DNA from: Owenia fusiformis
Taxonomy: Eukaryota; Annelida; Polychaeta; Sabellida; Oweniidae
NCBI GenBank assembly: GCA_903813345.2
Contig: CAIIXF020000003.1
Span: 6,531,815-6,595,814, forward strand
DNA length: 64,000 nt
Reading direction: 5' to 3'
The notes under the pieces were generated by a model. That model did no database searches. It was not told where the DNA came from and saw only the letters and a list, made by a program, of their open reading frames with translations. Of the stretch, positions 24,469 through 37,089 are shown piece by piece; position 1 is the stretch's first letter; the number at the start of each line of letters is the position of its first letter. Both the position numbers and the translations under genes were made by a program.

Positions 24469-25372
24469 GGAACATTGTCTCTAATTGAACTGTGGCATAA
24501 TTACATGCGTGTTGAAGATAATATTGAACACCTGGTAGACGATCACCTTTATTACAGGGTGGTCAAAATATAAACAGAATAATGACAGAATTACATGCGT
24601 GTTGAAGATAATATTGAACACCTGGTAGACGATCACCTTTATACAGGGTGAGCAAAATATTAATAGAACTGTGGCATAATTACATGCATGTTGAAGATAA
24701 TATTGAACACCTGGTAGACGATCACCTTTATTACAGGGTGGTCAAAATATAAACAGAATAATGGCAGAATTACATGCGTGTTGAAGATAATATTGAACAC
24801 CTGGTAGACGATCACCTTTATACAGGGTGAGCAAAATATTAATAGAACTGTGGCATAATTACATGCGTGTTGAAGATAATATTGAACACCTGGTAGACGA
24901 TCACCTTTATACAGGGTGAGCAAAATATTAATAGAACTGTGGCATAATTACATGCGTGTTGAAGATAATATTGAACACCTGGTAGACGATCACCTTTATA
25001 CAGGGTGGTCAAAATATTGAAAAACTATGGCATATTTAGATGTGTGTAAAAGATAATACTGAACACCTGGTAGTGTAGTGATTTATATCATAGGTGTAGC
25101 CAAGGGTGCCATCACCCCCCCCCCCCATAACCAATAAAAATAAAAGCATGAGAAATAAGAAAAGAGCTTAAAAATGCTTTTTATATCAAGCTTCTAGCTC
25201 AATTTTGAAGGAAGTTGCATCAATTTTTGTAAAATTCAAAATAAATCTTATTTTTTGGATTGTTTATGCCACAATTGCACTCCCCCCACTGACTGAAACT
25301 GAATTTTTTTTGCAATCGCACCCCCCTGACTGAAAGCTGGCTACGCCCCTGTATATGCAGGGTGACTATAAT
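24469..25372. repeat. 89/90-bp tandem array with dimeric order
   Basis: TTACATGCGTGTTGAAGATA begins units at 24501, 24591, 24680 (TTACATGCATG), 24770, 24859 and 24948, spaced 90, 89, 90, 89 and 89. The 90-bp form has ...GGTGGTCAAAATATAAACAG and the 89-bp form ...GGTGAGCAAAATATTAATAG, in the order A B A B B. The last unit is degenerate and is split by the MITE at 25089-25351, resuming with GCAGGGTGACTA. Long minus-strand frames here are by-products. Confidence 0.95.
25089..25351 (-). mobile_element. 263-bp MITE with TATAT target duplication
   Basis: It begins CATAGGTGTAGCCAAG and ends AGCTGGCTACGCCCCTG, imperfect inverted ends. TATAT flanks both sides (25084-25088, 25352-25356). It interrupts a unit of the 89-bp array, so intact neighbouring units show the empty site (CTTTATACAGGGTGAG). 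The reverse complement is the same family as 39763-39966, including GAGCTAGAAGCTT and TTTTTAAGCTCTTTTCTT. Confidence 0.93.
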
Positions 25373-28200
25373 AACTGTAGCCTTTGTCATAAAACAGCAG
25401 TAATAGATCAAGATTTTCCTCCTCATTTTGAACATGCTTATGCAATACACTTACACACTCCTAGAATTTCCATGTACATTTGAGACACCCCCTCTGCATA
25501 TGTTGTTTATTTGTAGGTTGTAGATTATTATATGCCTCCCACCTAAACTTGGCGCCACTGTGAAATACTCCAAATAAACACACCAGGTTCTACTTTACTA
25601 GTGTGCCCTATAGCAGCAGTGGCTACCCTGAGGGCAGTGGTTAGTTTTAAAGTAAGCTCTGAGTAGTAAAGACAATTTTACAGTTCAGTGGCCCCACCCT
25701 AACTGCCGATTTAGAAAGCTGGGGTTATAAATTCAAACCTACTGCGCTGACATTTTCTCAACCAATCATCAAGCAGCCAAACATGCTTCAGTACGTTTTT
25801 TGCTGGTCAATATTGGTCAAACATGCGAAGGATAGGAGGTGGTGGGGGCAGGGGCGGGGAGGGAGGTTATGGAATAATCAGGAATTTGAAGTATGCATGG
25901 CACAATAGCAATATGAAATACAGTTACCTTTATCATACCTCATTCAATGAATAATACAATAATACACCTGTGCATTCTTCACAAGGATAATACCACTGGT
26001 AATCATACTTAATTTAATTGTATAACAGAATAGTAAACAAGGACCTTTATAAGACAGTTGCTATATAGATGAATAAAGCTGAATGAATAGATGTCAGCAC
26101 TTGTTTTTACTTGTTTTGGTTGGGCCAGACTGCCATAGACTTCAATGGTAAAAACTTATAATAACCACTTTATTTCATTTTTTACTTGGAATGTGCACAT
26201 TGAGAGATATTCAAATTAAAGAGGTGTTCAGATTTTCAGAAAATATAAGGAATAGCATGTTCAATTTTTTTTCCATTCTTAATACAACTTTATAAGCAAC
26301 TATCCAAAGATAAACTTAACCTGAGGAAAATCATAAAAATCCTTTGCATTTTAGCCAAACAACAATTCTCTTTGGAGAAAATCTGAACAAATTATTTAAA
26401 TGAGTTCAGTAAAATTCAGAACACATATGATCTGATTGATGCCAAAATGAAGTTAGGCAAATGTAATGCAGGAATGATGTCCCATGATTGCCCAATTGCC
26501 ATTATGTGGTCTGATTACAATATACTGCTGGGAGATTAGGCAGAGAAGTAATTAATTAAGTGCTAGATTTGATGCGTTCTACTACTGAACAGAAGTGACT
26601 ATTTACCAGAGACTAATCATGCACAGCAATGGAACACAGCCAGAAGTTTGAATAACCTTTATGTATAATGTCTTGTTGACAGGCCATTTTATCAGAACTT
26701 GTTTCCTTTGTAAATAAGACATTATGATAAAGCACAGAGGGCAAGATTTGAAAACAAAAGACACTGCAACTAAATTAGAAAACACAAAAAAGTTAAGACT
26801 TCTATTTGTAAAAATTAAAATCAAAACTTTTTTATGTGAGTTAAAAAACTTACTAATATAGTACATACATGCCTTATAGACAGACTGGGGCACAAAAATA
26901 AAAAAATGCATGAAATCGAGGTGACCTTCCAATTCAGGCAGACTATATCAGACTCTACACTGAAGCAGTGAATTTCTTGGTTGTCCCAAAACTCATGCAT
27001 ACATATCAATTCCAATACTGATGTAATACCTCAAATCGGCAAGAATCAATCCATATAAGGAAAAATACCAGAGGATATCAATGTTAAATGAATACAAAGC
27101 ATTGTTCTTCCCTTGAATAAAAAGTAATGGCAATTCCACCTCTAATACTAAATAAAATGTTAAGGGTGAAAATTGAAAGAAATAAAGCAAAAAGTCACAA
27201 AGATACTATTCTATGAATGGTTTAAAAATGCAAAAATTAGCTGATTTTTTTTAAATTACCTTGTTATTACATTTCAGAGGTGCTAACTTCTGCACAGGCA
27301 GCTAACTATACAGTGTATATAAAAGCGATAAATCACCTTCTGAGTCTCCCAATGATTCAAATATTTTGTTTGTTTGCGGGCCAATTATTGAAATTACACA
27401 TTTAGACATGTGCTAAATTCCATACGGTTCCCATATAGCAAAGCCGAAACATTAAAGAAATTTCCCAGAGAGTGTGAATCGACATCTGGCATGAAAAGGT
27501 CCATCAATATATTTTATTGCTTATGAATATTTTCCAATATCACCGATAAATCAATCATAATACCCCGAAGAACGACAACCGTGACGTCACTCAATCATTA
27601 AACCAATTTTCTTAATTTCCGTCAACGATTGATAAATTATTGGTGTAAACTATATCCCAAAAGATTTTCCTGGACAAATGATCATATGATATCAGAAATA
27701 TTTTTTACAAAGTGACAATTTGGGGGTCTTCTCCATATCAATTCTAATAAACTCCTGCTTGGGGACCAGATCAATATTTCAATGCATACTTCAGGTTGAG
27801 CTTCACTCTCCCAAAATGCAATTGAACATTTACTGATTTTTTCAAATTAAAATTGCTTGGCTTAAAAAAATATAAACACACATCAATAAAACGTATAAAA
27901 GGTTTCTACCATCTCCCTCTACGAACAAAACTATTTCATGAGTGATTGCCATGAGTGTAATGAGTATATTAATATACTCTAAACATTAGACAACAATTTA
28001 GGATATTTCCCAACAAACATGGTGTTTGTATGGTAAATAGAAGGCCTACCTATACCTCTGTTGAATTGTTTTGTAAAACTATAAGGAAGTATACCTAATT
28101 TCAGAGCCTCATATATTAGCCAGATGAAGCTTTCTTTTACACAAAAACTCAAACTTTTGGAAAGGGCAAAGAAAGTAGCTGCATAATTGTGATAAATCAA
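25373..28200. other. mostly featureless; one full CRE motif
   Basis: No supported exon. The palindromic cAMP-response element TGACGTCA occurs at 27582-27589 in a slightly CpG-richer patch. Around 25610-25800 the composition is more mixed, without an interpretable frame. Confidence 0.45.
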
Positions 28201-29345
28201 TGATCTCCTAAAGGAGTAGCTTATATCACTTACAGTGGTTTTTCCACAGACCACTAAAAGATAAACTTACATCACTATAGCTACATAAGCCTTGATCTCC
28301 CAAAGGAGAAACTTATATCACTATAGCTATTTAAGCCTTGATCCCCCAAAGGAGAAGCTAACATCACTATAGCTATTTAAGCCTTGATCTCCCAAAGGAG
28401 AAGCTAACATCACTATAGCAATTTAAGCCTTGATCTCCCAAAGGAGAAGCTTACATCACTATAGCTATTTAAGCCTTGATCCCCCAAAGGAGAAACTTAT
28501 ATCACTATAGCAATTTAAGCCTTGATCTCCCAAAGGAGAAGCTTACATCACTATAGCAATTTAAGCCTTGATCTCCCAAAGGAGAAGCTTACATCACTAT
28601 AGCTATTTAAGCCTTGATCTCCCAAAGGAGAAGCTTACATCACTATAGCTATTTAAGCCTTTATCTCCCAAAGGAGAAGCTAACATCACTATAGCAATTT
28701 AAGCCTTGATCTCCCAAAGGAGAAACTTATATCACTATAGCTATATAAGTCTTGCTCTCCTAAAGGAGAAACTTATATCACTATAGCTATATAAGCCTTG
28801 ATCTCCCAAAGGAGAAGCTAACTTCACTATGGCTATTTAACCCTTGATCTCCCAAAGGAGAAGCTAACATCACTATAGCTATTTAAGCCTTGATCTCCCA
28901 AAGGAGAAGCTTACATCACTATAGCTATTTAAGCCTTGATCTCCCAAAGGAGAAGCTTACATCACTATAGCTATTTAAGCCTTTATCTCCCAAAGGAGAA
29001 GCTTACATCACTATAGCTATTTAAGCCTTGATCTCCCAAAGGAGAAGCTTACATCACTATAGCTATTTAAGCCTTTATCTCCCAAAGGAGAAGCTTACAT
29101 CACTATAGCTATTTAAGCCTTGATCCCCCAAAGGAGAAGCTTACATCACTATAGCTATTTAAGCCTTGATCTCCCAAAGGAGAAGCTTACATCACTATAG
29201 CTATTTAAGCCTTGATCTCCCAAAGGAGAAGCTTACATCACTATAGCTATTTAAGCCTTGATCTCCCAAAGAAAAAAATTACATCACTATAGCTAAGCTA
29301 TATAACATATGATATCCTTTAGGATAAACTTTGAGCACTATATAT
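28201..29345. repeat. 46-bp satellite array, about 23 units
   Basis: The unit is GATCTCCCAAAGGAGAAGCT plus TACATCACTATAGCTATTTA plus AGCCTT (46 bp; for example 28386 and 28432). Each unit contains a small hairpin, TCTCC-CAAA-GGAGA, and TATAGCTAT. The first two units and the last 60 bp are degenerate. There are no unique spacers, so it is not CRISPR-like. Confidence 0.97.
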
Positions 29346-32300
29346 GGCTATGAAGAAACTCAGAGTGTGTACTAAAGTATGTACTAAAGTTATAAATCCC
29401 TATCTCCTAAGAAGGTCAGTATATAACATAGGGATAATCAGTCTTCATGTTCATAAATTTTTTTCTTTTATTGTATATGCCATTTAAATTCACATAAAAC
29501 TAGCACAGATAAATTGAATCTCCATACAAAAAGTTTATCAATACACCATGACACTTCAGCTGTATAAATGCATGATATATGCATGGTCATGCACCAATGC
29601 ATCAATGCATATATGTTGAAAAACCAACAAAAACGTACATGTGAAATTAAAATTCCTACCCGTTAGTCATGAAAACAGAGACAAAAGTCCAGCTTTTTAC
29701 ACAATTAAATACATTTCTAGTGCACCTGTGTATACAGTTCTTCATGTTAATTTCTATAAAGTTGAATTTTTCAATTAAAATCTATTTTTTCAGTTTATAG
29801 TACGAACAAGATTGAGTAAATATATATTCATGACCAGTCAACTGTAGAGAAAGCTAGTCAACTAGAACATAAGCTAGCCCTTACAAATAATTCATTCACA
29901 TTTTCATTAAAATAAATAATAATAAAAACAGAAGATATAATAGAAAGAATAAGGGTCTGCTTAACTGACAGAAATTTTGGATACTGCTTAACTGAGAACT
30001 TTAAAATTTCATAATTCTTTTACATTTTGTAGAAAGGTGATTTTATTTATGTACTTAGATATTTTGCAGAATAATCAACTCATGTGGAACAGTCACAAGT
30101 CAATAATAGTACAGGCATAATTAATTTTATCATTTTATTTTTTCATTTCCGCTATCATCTCGATATGTTTTGTTAATGGCAACTAATTCAACATTGTGAA
30201 ATAAATTATGAAAAAGTTTGTGTATTCAAAATGTTTATGCATCAATAGTTGGTCATGCATGATACTACAATTTGTACTAGTGGAAAAAATATAAAAAAGT
30301 GCAAAAAATATTTTATAATTAGAGTGTTCACTGCAGAATTTTGCTCTCCTGGGAGGCGAAGGGTAAAATCATATTTTAAAGTTTTGCCAATTTGTCAAAA
30401 TATGCAGGTTTTTCATGATTTTTCCCATTTGAAAGTACAGTAAAGCCTGTCTTAGTGAACACATGTCTCTATACTAGTAGACACCCTTCCCCCTGCATAT
30501 ATTTTACTGACTTCTGTATAAATTACCCTCTGTACAGTGAACACCTACCAACAATGAACATTTTTTTCTCTGCAAAAAATGTTCAATCATACACATATTT
30601 TACTAGATATGCAAATTGTTATTCCTATCCTAAATGGATGTAGTATGGACAAAAAATCATTTTTAAACCCATGCAATACAGCTTCAATTTATAAGAGAAT
30701 TTGCTAATAAAATTGTTCATTTGATATTTTGTTTGTTTGTTTGTTTGATTGTTTGCAACATTTCTTTGTTTACCAAAGCTATGTGCAGTAACCAACAATA
30801 CATATTACACACCAAAATGGTCATACACACTGTTACTTTCTAATGGTTTAACTGTGACAAATTAACAATAACTTACGGGTGTTACGGGTTTTACGGGTGG
30901 CATGTAAAAGAAGAAGATTGATTCATCTGAGTAAATTCAATATTCCCAGTTGGCAAAACAGGCTGTGTTGACTTTATTTTGTTCTAGCTAATGAAAAATA
31001 AACATAAGACAGGTATAAAAAACTGGAACAAAATCAGTGTGGCGTAATTCAAGCAAATCATTGACCCAACTTTCCTTTTATAATAATTAGAACATGTTTT
31101 GTATCGAACTGGTATCAATGAATAATAATGTTAAAGGTATAATTTATAATATTACTCGAATGTTTAAAATTGAATTACAGTCTCATGTGTCTTTGTGATC
31201 TTAACATAAACGTAGAATTCAAACAATGAATGAATTATATTTGTAGCTACTTTATTTTTTGAAGTGTATTTTTGTATTTTGTACATAGAAGTCGCCAACA
31301 ATTCCTCCTAATTCTTATCAAAGAGTCAATAAAAGACAAATAATTTCAGCATTAAAATTCAAATTAATCCACCTCCACCCCCCCCTACTACACCAATCCA
31401 CATTGCTGAAAACCTCTCATCAAAGGTACAGAAAGTTGATGAAAAACAAATACCAGCCAATATCTGAGAAAACAGAGAAATTCCTATAATTTAGCAAGAA
31501 ATCCTAAGAAAATAAGGCTGTCAGTAATCTCTGGCTGGTATTGGTAGATAAAGCCTATCTCCCCTCCAAATGTATGTTCATCCCTTGTAATCCAAAGCTA
31601 CTACTTTATGGTGTTTTTTCTCCAGCTTTCGTGGAATTAAATCCTCTAATTACCTATTGGCTACCTGAGATAATGCAAAATCTCACCTGCCCAAGTGTGC
31701 TTATAATGCTATAATATTACGGCAGTGGTGAAATAATGCCTTTGTTTTTCTTTAATTTTCTGAGAATATCTTGTATTAAAGTGTTTTTATTAACTACAGA
31801 GCTGATGATGAATTTCAGTATATTCTTCCCAACAATTGTGTTTTGAGAATAGTATAATAATTGTTTTTTAAGGTAATTGTTTTTATACGCATGGTGAACT
31901 ATAAATTCTTATACATGAATTGTGGAAGGCTGAGACTATTAACGCCATTGTTCTATTTCCCTAATAATTGTTATAGGGAAAGAATTGGTATTGGTATTGG
32001 TAGATGCTGGAGTGATACGATTTTGATAGCCATCTGATTTGACCAATTTCCATATATTAAATGGACAAATAGATGGCATCATGGGTGTTGCTAGGGCTAG
32101 AATACATATGAATGCATTGGGAAGAATCACTTAATTTTATGATCTAACAAGAAATTCCATTTGGATCAATGTAAAACACTATTGGAATGTAACTATATGA
32201 TCTTATTGACATGTGGATTGTTATTTCACATTACAATTGTGATCCTTATAAAAGTAATTGAACCTTTAAAGGTTTTTCAACATTGTGCCTATGGGGATTT

Positions 32301-35300
32301 AGCCCAACCTTTTTTAAAACACTAGAAAATCTTTAGAATTTGAATAAAGGTTAAATAAGTATGCAAATCAAAATTGTTTCATTAAAAACGAGACTTTAAC
32401 AAGATTTCAAAGCTATGTGGAAAAATACCATTGGAAAGCCTTTTCTCAGTACCTTTCCTAGCAGGGCAAAGATGGTCTGAGTATCAAAATGCCTAGATGG
32501 CAAAATATTATAGATATAGTATCCCAAGCTCATATAACCATTTTTTCCCATCTGACATCACCTACATTACGCTATATGAAAGTAATCAAGACTAAAATGG
32601 TCATCAAAATTCTTGGAGCAAAGTAGGAAAGTCAACACCCACTAAGGCATTTCTTAGCAAGTATAATGCAACATATGCTACCGTTTTCTTAGCTCTTTAC
32701 TTTTCTTATTACCAACGCTAATTCCATATATGTAACTTCCTTCGCTATTATAAGATTTGTTTGACAAAAACTTGCGATTTTGCTCATATTCGCTTCTATC
32801 CATATGCTACAAGGTTTCCAAAGTCAATATACCCCTTTGTAAGGAAACATAGAAACAACATGTTCAATTTTAGAAACTGACAAGCTTTAGACTCAAACTC
32901 AATTCTCTATAAAATACTAAATAATTCAACTTCAATTCTATCTTACCACGCTCTCATACATTTTGTTTATATTTTTTGCAAGAGAAAATCTGACATATGT
33001 GATATTTTTTGTAAGGGATGTATAACTAATTAATACAGGGCCCACTTCTTTGTTTTAATTACTTGGCATGTTAGACTGAAGATTAAAATTCCCTTATGGT
33101 TAGATGTCAAGATGGTCACAATTTTGATCCCCATAAAATAAAGAGTCATCAATGACGGTAGAAACATATACATCAAGAGGGGATTATGTGCTTCATGGGT
33201 CTAAAATGGTCTAAACTCTCCATTCTGATTGGCTGATCAGAGGAATAAAGTAGTTTCATCGGCTGGAATTTTAAAAAATGCGTCATGGATTTAGGAAAAA
33301 GAGTACAATGAAGCAAGACAATTTGAGTATAAGTTAAAAATAAAATGATAAAATATCACAACTTAACGATGAACATCTATTTTCTGAATCACTACTAATT
33401 CCTTTGATTATCTTTTTTGGAAAGGATTGTATTTAAAAATCATAACAGGGGTCTCTAGAAAGTAAGATTTTTTTATACAAGATTCTCCAATAAATAATAA
33501 TTAAACCAGAATATAAATTAATGTTTTAAAGAAAGTAAACCTGAATGAAAGAATAAAGCAGACACTTGAGCATAAACCACCTGGTCACATTACAAAGTCA
33601 ACCTCAAAATGTTTGTTGAACCCCAAGAAATTATGTCACTCTAAATATGTAACAATAATTCTAAACTGGACCATTTCCATCTCAAATTGACTCAATTCTT
33701 AAATATTAACAACTATAGAGCAACATTTTGGCCTAAAAATATGAACTCGATTTCTAAGTACAAGGATCCATTTGTGATTAATGTTTAAAACGCATCTACT
33801 TTGAAATTTTATTTAGGGGTTATAGCTTATTGGCACCTGGTAAATAGGAAACAATGGAACATGCCTGACTCTTGGAACTGGCTTCAATTTAATTAGAACT
33901 GGTAATTAATTGATTTATCTCATCAGCTCAATCCATTTCAAATGTAATATTTATGCAGACTAGTGGATAATGATAATCAAGTACCTTACGAGCCTGTGAC
34001 CAGCTTTCTTATGTGTGGGGGGATGGAGTTGAAATTTTTAAATGTTCAAGAAGTCCAGCAAATCATTCCTGAAAATTTTAAGAATTTTGCCAAACCCCGC
34101 AAGTTGTGAATCATCTACAGAGACATCAATGATAATTGATTTTTTTTTATATTTGACCATTCTGAGGTAATTTGATCACTCTTTTCAAGGAAATGCTGAT
34201 CAGAATTATTTGGGGAGATATTTATAGAGAATCTAGAACCCCAAGGAATGGAAGTAAATGAAAAAAAGATAAAAAAGATTCTTCCCTTATAGAGAGTATG
34301 AAATGTACCTAAAATGACTAATGTAAAGTCCAAGACAAAGCCAAGCAAATATGTCACATACTGGTACATTTATTTCACTTTGACCATGGTTTTTTGAGCA
34401 ATTCTTCAGACTGCATTATTTATACTTTCCACTGAATCATGACTCTAACACTGTTTCCCTCTTGATCTGGTTATGTTGCATGTTATGGAGTGAAAGAGGG
34501 AGGGGCTCATATGCATAATTGACAGCTAACTTATGCAAAAGTGTGATTTCCCAACCTTAAATGTCACAAATCCATCATTATATTCATTGGTTTGGTTAAA
34601 ATAAAATAACCACCTGATTTCTACCATTACTACATTTTATGAGACAATAAAACCTGTATAATGCGAATGCTACATGGACCAGCCAAAAGTGTTTGGATTA
34701 TAAGGTGTTCACATTTTGAGGCTTTTTAACATGGAAGTCTATGGCAGACTAAAAAAAGGGACTAAAAAGTGTAAACATTGAGATTTGAGAGGTGTTTGAT
34801 TATACACAAGTTTTATTATATAGAATTTGTATATGCAAATAATATAAAACATCTATCAAGATGATCCATTTTACTGCTTAATCAAATAAAACTGATGCAA
34901 AATTATATACATATCTAAAATATCTCATCCTCTGCAAAGATAACAATTATTTTAATTTTTTCCTTAATACATAAAAATGGGAGAGAGGTAATATAACCAT
35001 GAAGTAACATTCTGTTATACCATCTCAATATAATACAAGGATATCATTCAAGTACAAAGGGGGAAAGATATAAATTTGTTCAGATTTGTGAAATGTTGTA
35101 GACAAGATGACAGATGATAATACATTTATTAATTAGCCATTGTAATGAAACAAATCAGGTGTGTGAAATGGATTATTAATTAAACCCATCCTACTGAATA
35201 AATAATAAAGATTTCCATTTTATTTCTAATTATTCCAAAACATTCCATCTTATTCCATATTCCATATCATTCTTCTCTTGATCTGCTATATTTGGATATA

Positions 35301-36625
35301 CTTATAGGATACTTTATTTATCCCATGTTTCATTTCATCATATCAGACACATAACAATGTATTTTACATGTCACTTAAATAGGACTATAATGTAAAGATA
35401 TGATTTTCATACACAAACTATGCAAATTATGTTTATTATATACACAAGAAAATCTGACAGATGAACTGAAATTGATAGATTCTCATTGAATCATATCATC
35501 TTGCTGTTTGCTTTTGTAACTATGGTTATAATGTTTATTGATGGATTACTTTATTTGTGTTTCTTCCCTATGTCAGAAGTTTTCCTAAGCAATAAAAATG
35601 CCATATTAAAAACAAACATAGATTGGTTCTTTTATCATATGGTGAATCCACTAGATCATTATAACCATTTTTAATAGTTTCAATTCATTTCACTCCTTAA
35701 AAAGCTTTACTCATTATATATTTTAACAATTATTAGCATCTTGATAAAAAACACAATTTTAAATTCGTAATCACAAAATTTTCAACTTAGCCCTTAGGTT
35801 GAAAAATTAGGAGAGAAAGACGAGATCCATCACTTTACCCTGAGTAAATACTACTCTCTGTATATGACAAATACACAGTTCTAGGTCAAAGGGTATTTTA
35901 CTTCTTTCAATAAGCTCAGGGAAGCCCAATCTTGAAGAAGATGAAGCTCTCTTTTAAGGATGCAATTTCAAATAATCAAACTTGGTATTTATCATATGGT
36001 ATGAAACAACTTTTTTCAGCTTGCAAGCTGGTACAGATACTTTGAGTAATTTAATGTGAAAACTAGCTTTTGAGTGTATCAAAAGACAATTTGCAGCATC
36101 TGGGCCTCCCTGTATCTAATCACTAACTCTTCACTGTGACTCTGTCTTATGGAATCATTTATATTTTACAGATTTGATCGCCATATTTTCTTATCCAGTC
36201 AATAATCAGCATATGTGGCTAAAATATGACTTTTTCTATTGGACTTTATTAACTTTTAACTTATTTTTAGAATAAATCTGAACTATTGTGACATAAACAA
36301 TGTTCTCCATAGCATATTATTATGCTTCAAAAATAAATATCCAAACAAAATATCATGAAATGTTGGCTTGATCATGAGCTAGGAAACAAAGGTAAGACAG
36401 ATCAATATAAAATGTCATCTCATATACATGTATATGAATGTTCTAAAACTCTATAAAATACCTAAATATTGATGAGAAAATAAATCCAAAACGATTTTCA
36501 ATTTAAAAAAAGTATTGTATTATATAGAATTCATGATAATTAAAGAGATAACATCAGTCCAGATTGATTTAGGAGAATACATATTTTGATAATAAGTACT
36601 CTAAAACATGTATCCTCCAAATGTC
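29346..36625. other. 7 kb of AT-rich sequence, no supported gene
   Basis: Only fragments were recognised: a degenerate 13518-type MITE piece at 30340-30430, a (GTTT)n run at 30730-30760, a short triple TTACGGGTGTTACGGGTTTT at 30874-30900, and a dispersed-repeat fragment at 34676-34735. A minus-strand 5' splice consensus (GCAG|GTGAGA) lies at about 31685 without a clear frame. This could be intron or intergenic DNA. Confidence 0.5.
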
Positions 36626-36800
36626 ATTAGAACCTGTCAAAAGTGTTCAGATTAGCAGGTGTTCACATTTCAAGGTTTCTTAACATATGACTGAAATGTA
36701 CGTAACAAATGGGGACCAAGAGAAAGTGTTCACATTCATTGATGCTCAGTTCAGAAAGGTGTTGTTTACCCCCCCCCCCCCCCCCCCCCCCCCGATTTAA
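36626..36800. repeat. dispersed repeat fragment ending in a 24-bp C run
   Basis: AAAGTGTTCAGATTAGCAGG and TTCACATTTCAAGG match the fragments at 19111 and 34676. It ends in an uninterrupted run of about 24 C at 36770-36793, followed by GATTTAACTGTA. Confidence 0.5.
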
Positions 36801-36949
36801 CTGTAGATGATTATCTCAGGGATTAGCTGTAGTGTATGAGTGTTATTATACCAAGGGTGTAGTGTGATAGAAGTCTGTCTATGTGTAGATTATTTAGATT
36901 GTTTTGATTGAAAACACATGTGTTGGGAAACATCCCTACTGCTACTCAC

Positions 36950-37014
36950 TGGCCATCAAATCCCCTCCACAAGGTGGTAGTCCTGCTTCGAGGCTCTAAA
37001 CTCTCCCTCCTTAT
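36950..37014 (-). CDS. possible 65-nt internal exon, unidentified
   Basis: On the minus strand a C-rich pyrimidine tract leads to GAAGTAG, then a GC-rich block, then CCA|GTGAGT (plus 36944-36949). One frame reads IRRESLEPRSRTTTLWRGFD; another reads KEGEFRASKQDYHLVEGI and stops inside. Composition differs clearly from the flanks. Frame and gene identity are open. The same strand carries the exon candidate at 40422-40548, 3.4 kb upstream in that direction. Confidence 0.3.
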
Positions 37015-37089
37015 CTACTTCACAACCAGAGAGGTGTGTAGTCGGGGGTGGGGGAGGGGGGGGGGTTGTAGCTAGACTGGCAAATTAGT

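Noticed and set aside
24660-24923. 87-codon minus frame
   Set aside because: It is a product of the 89/90-bp tandem array.
28201-29345. CRISPR-like regular array
   Set aside because: The units are contiguous 46-bp monomers with no unique spacers, in eukaryotic DNA.
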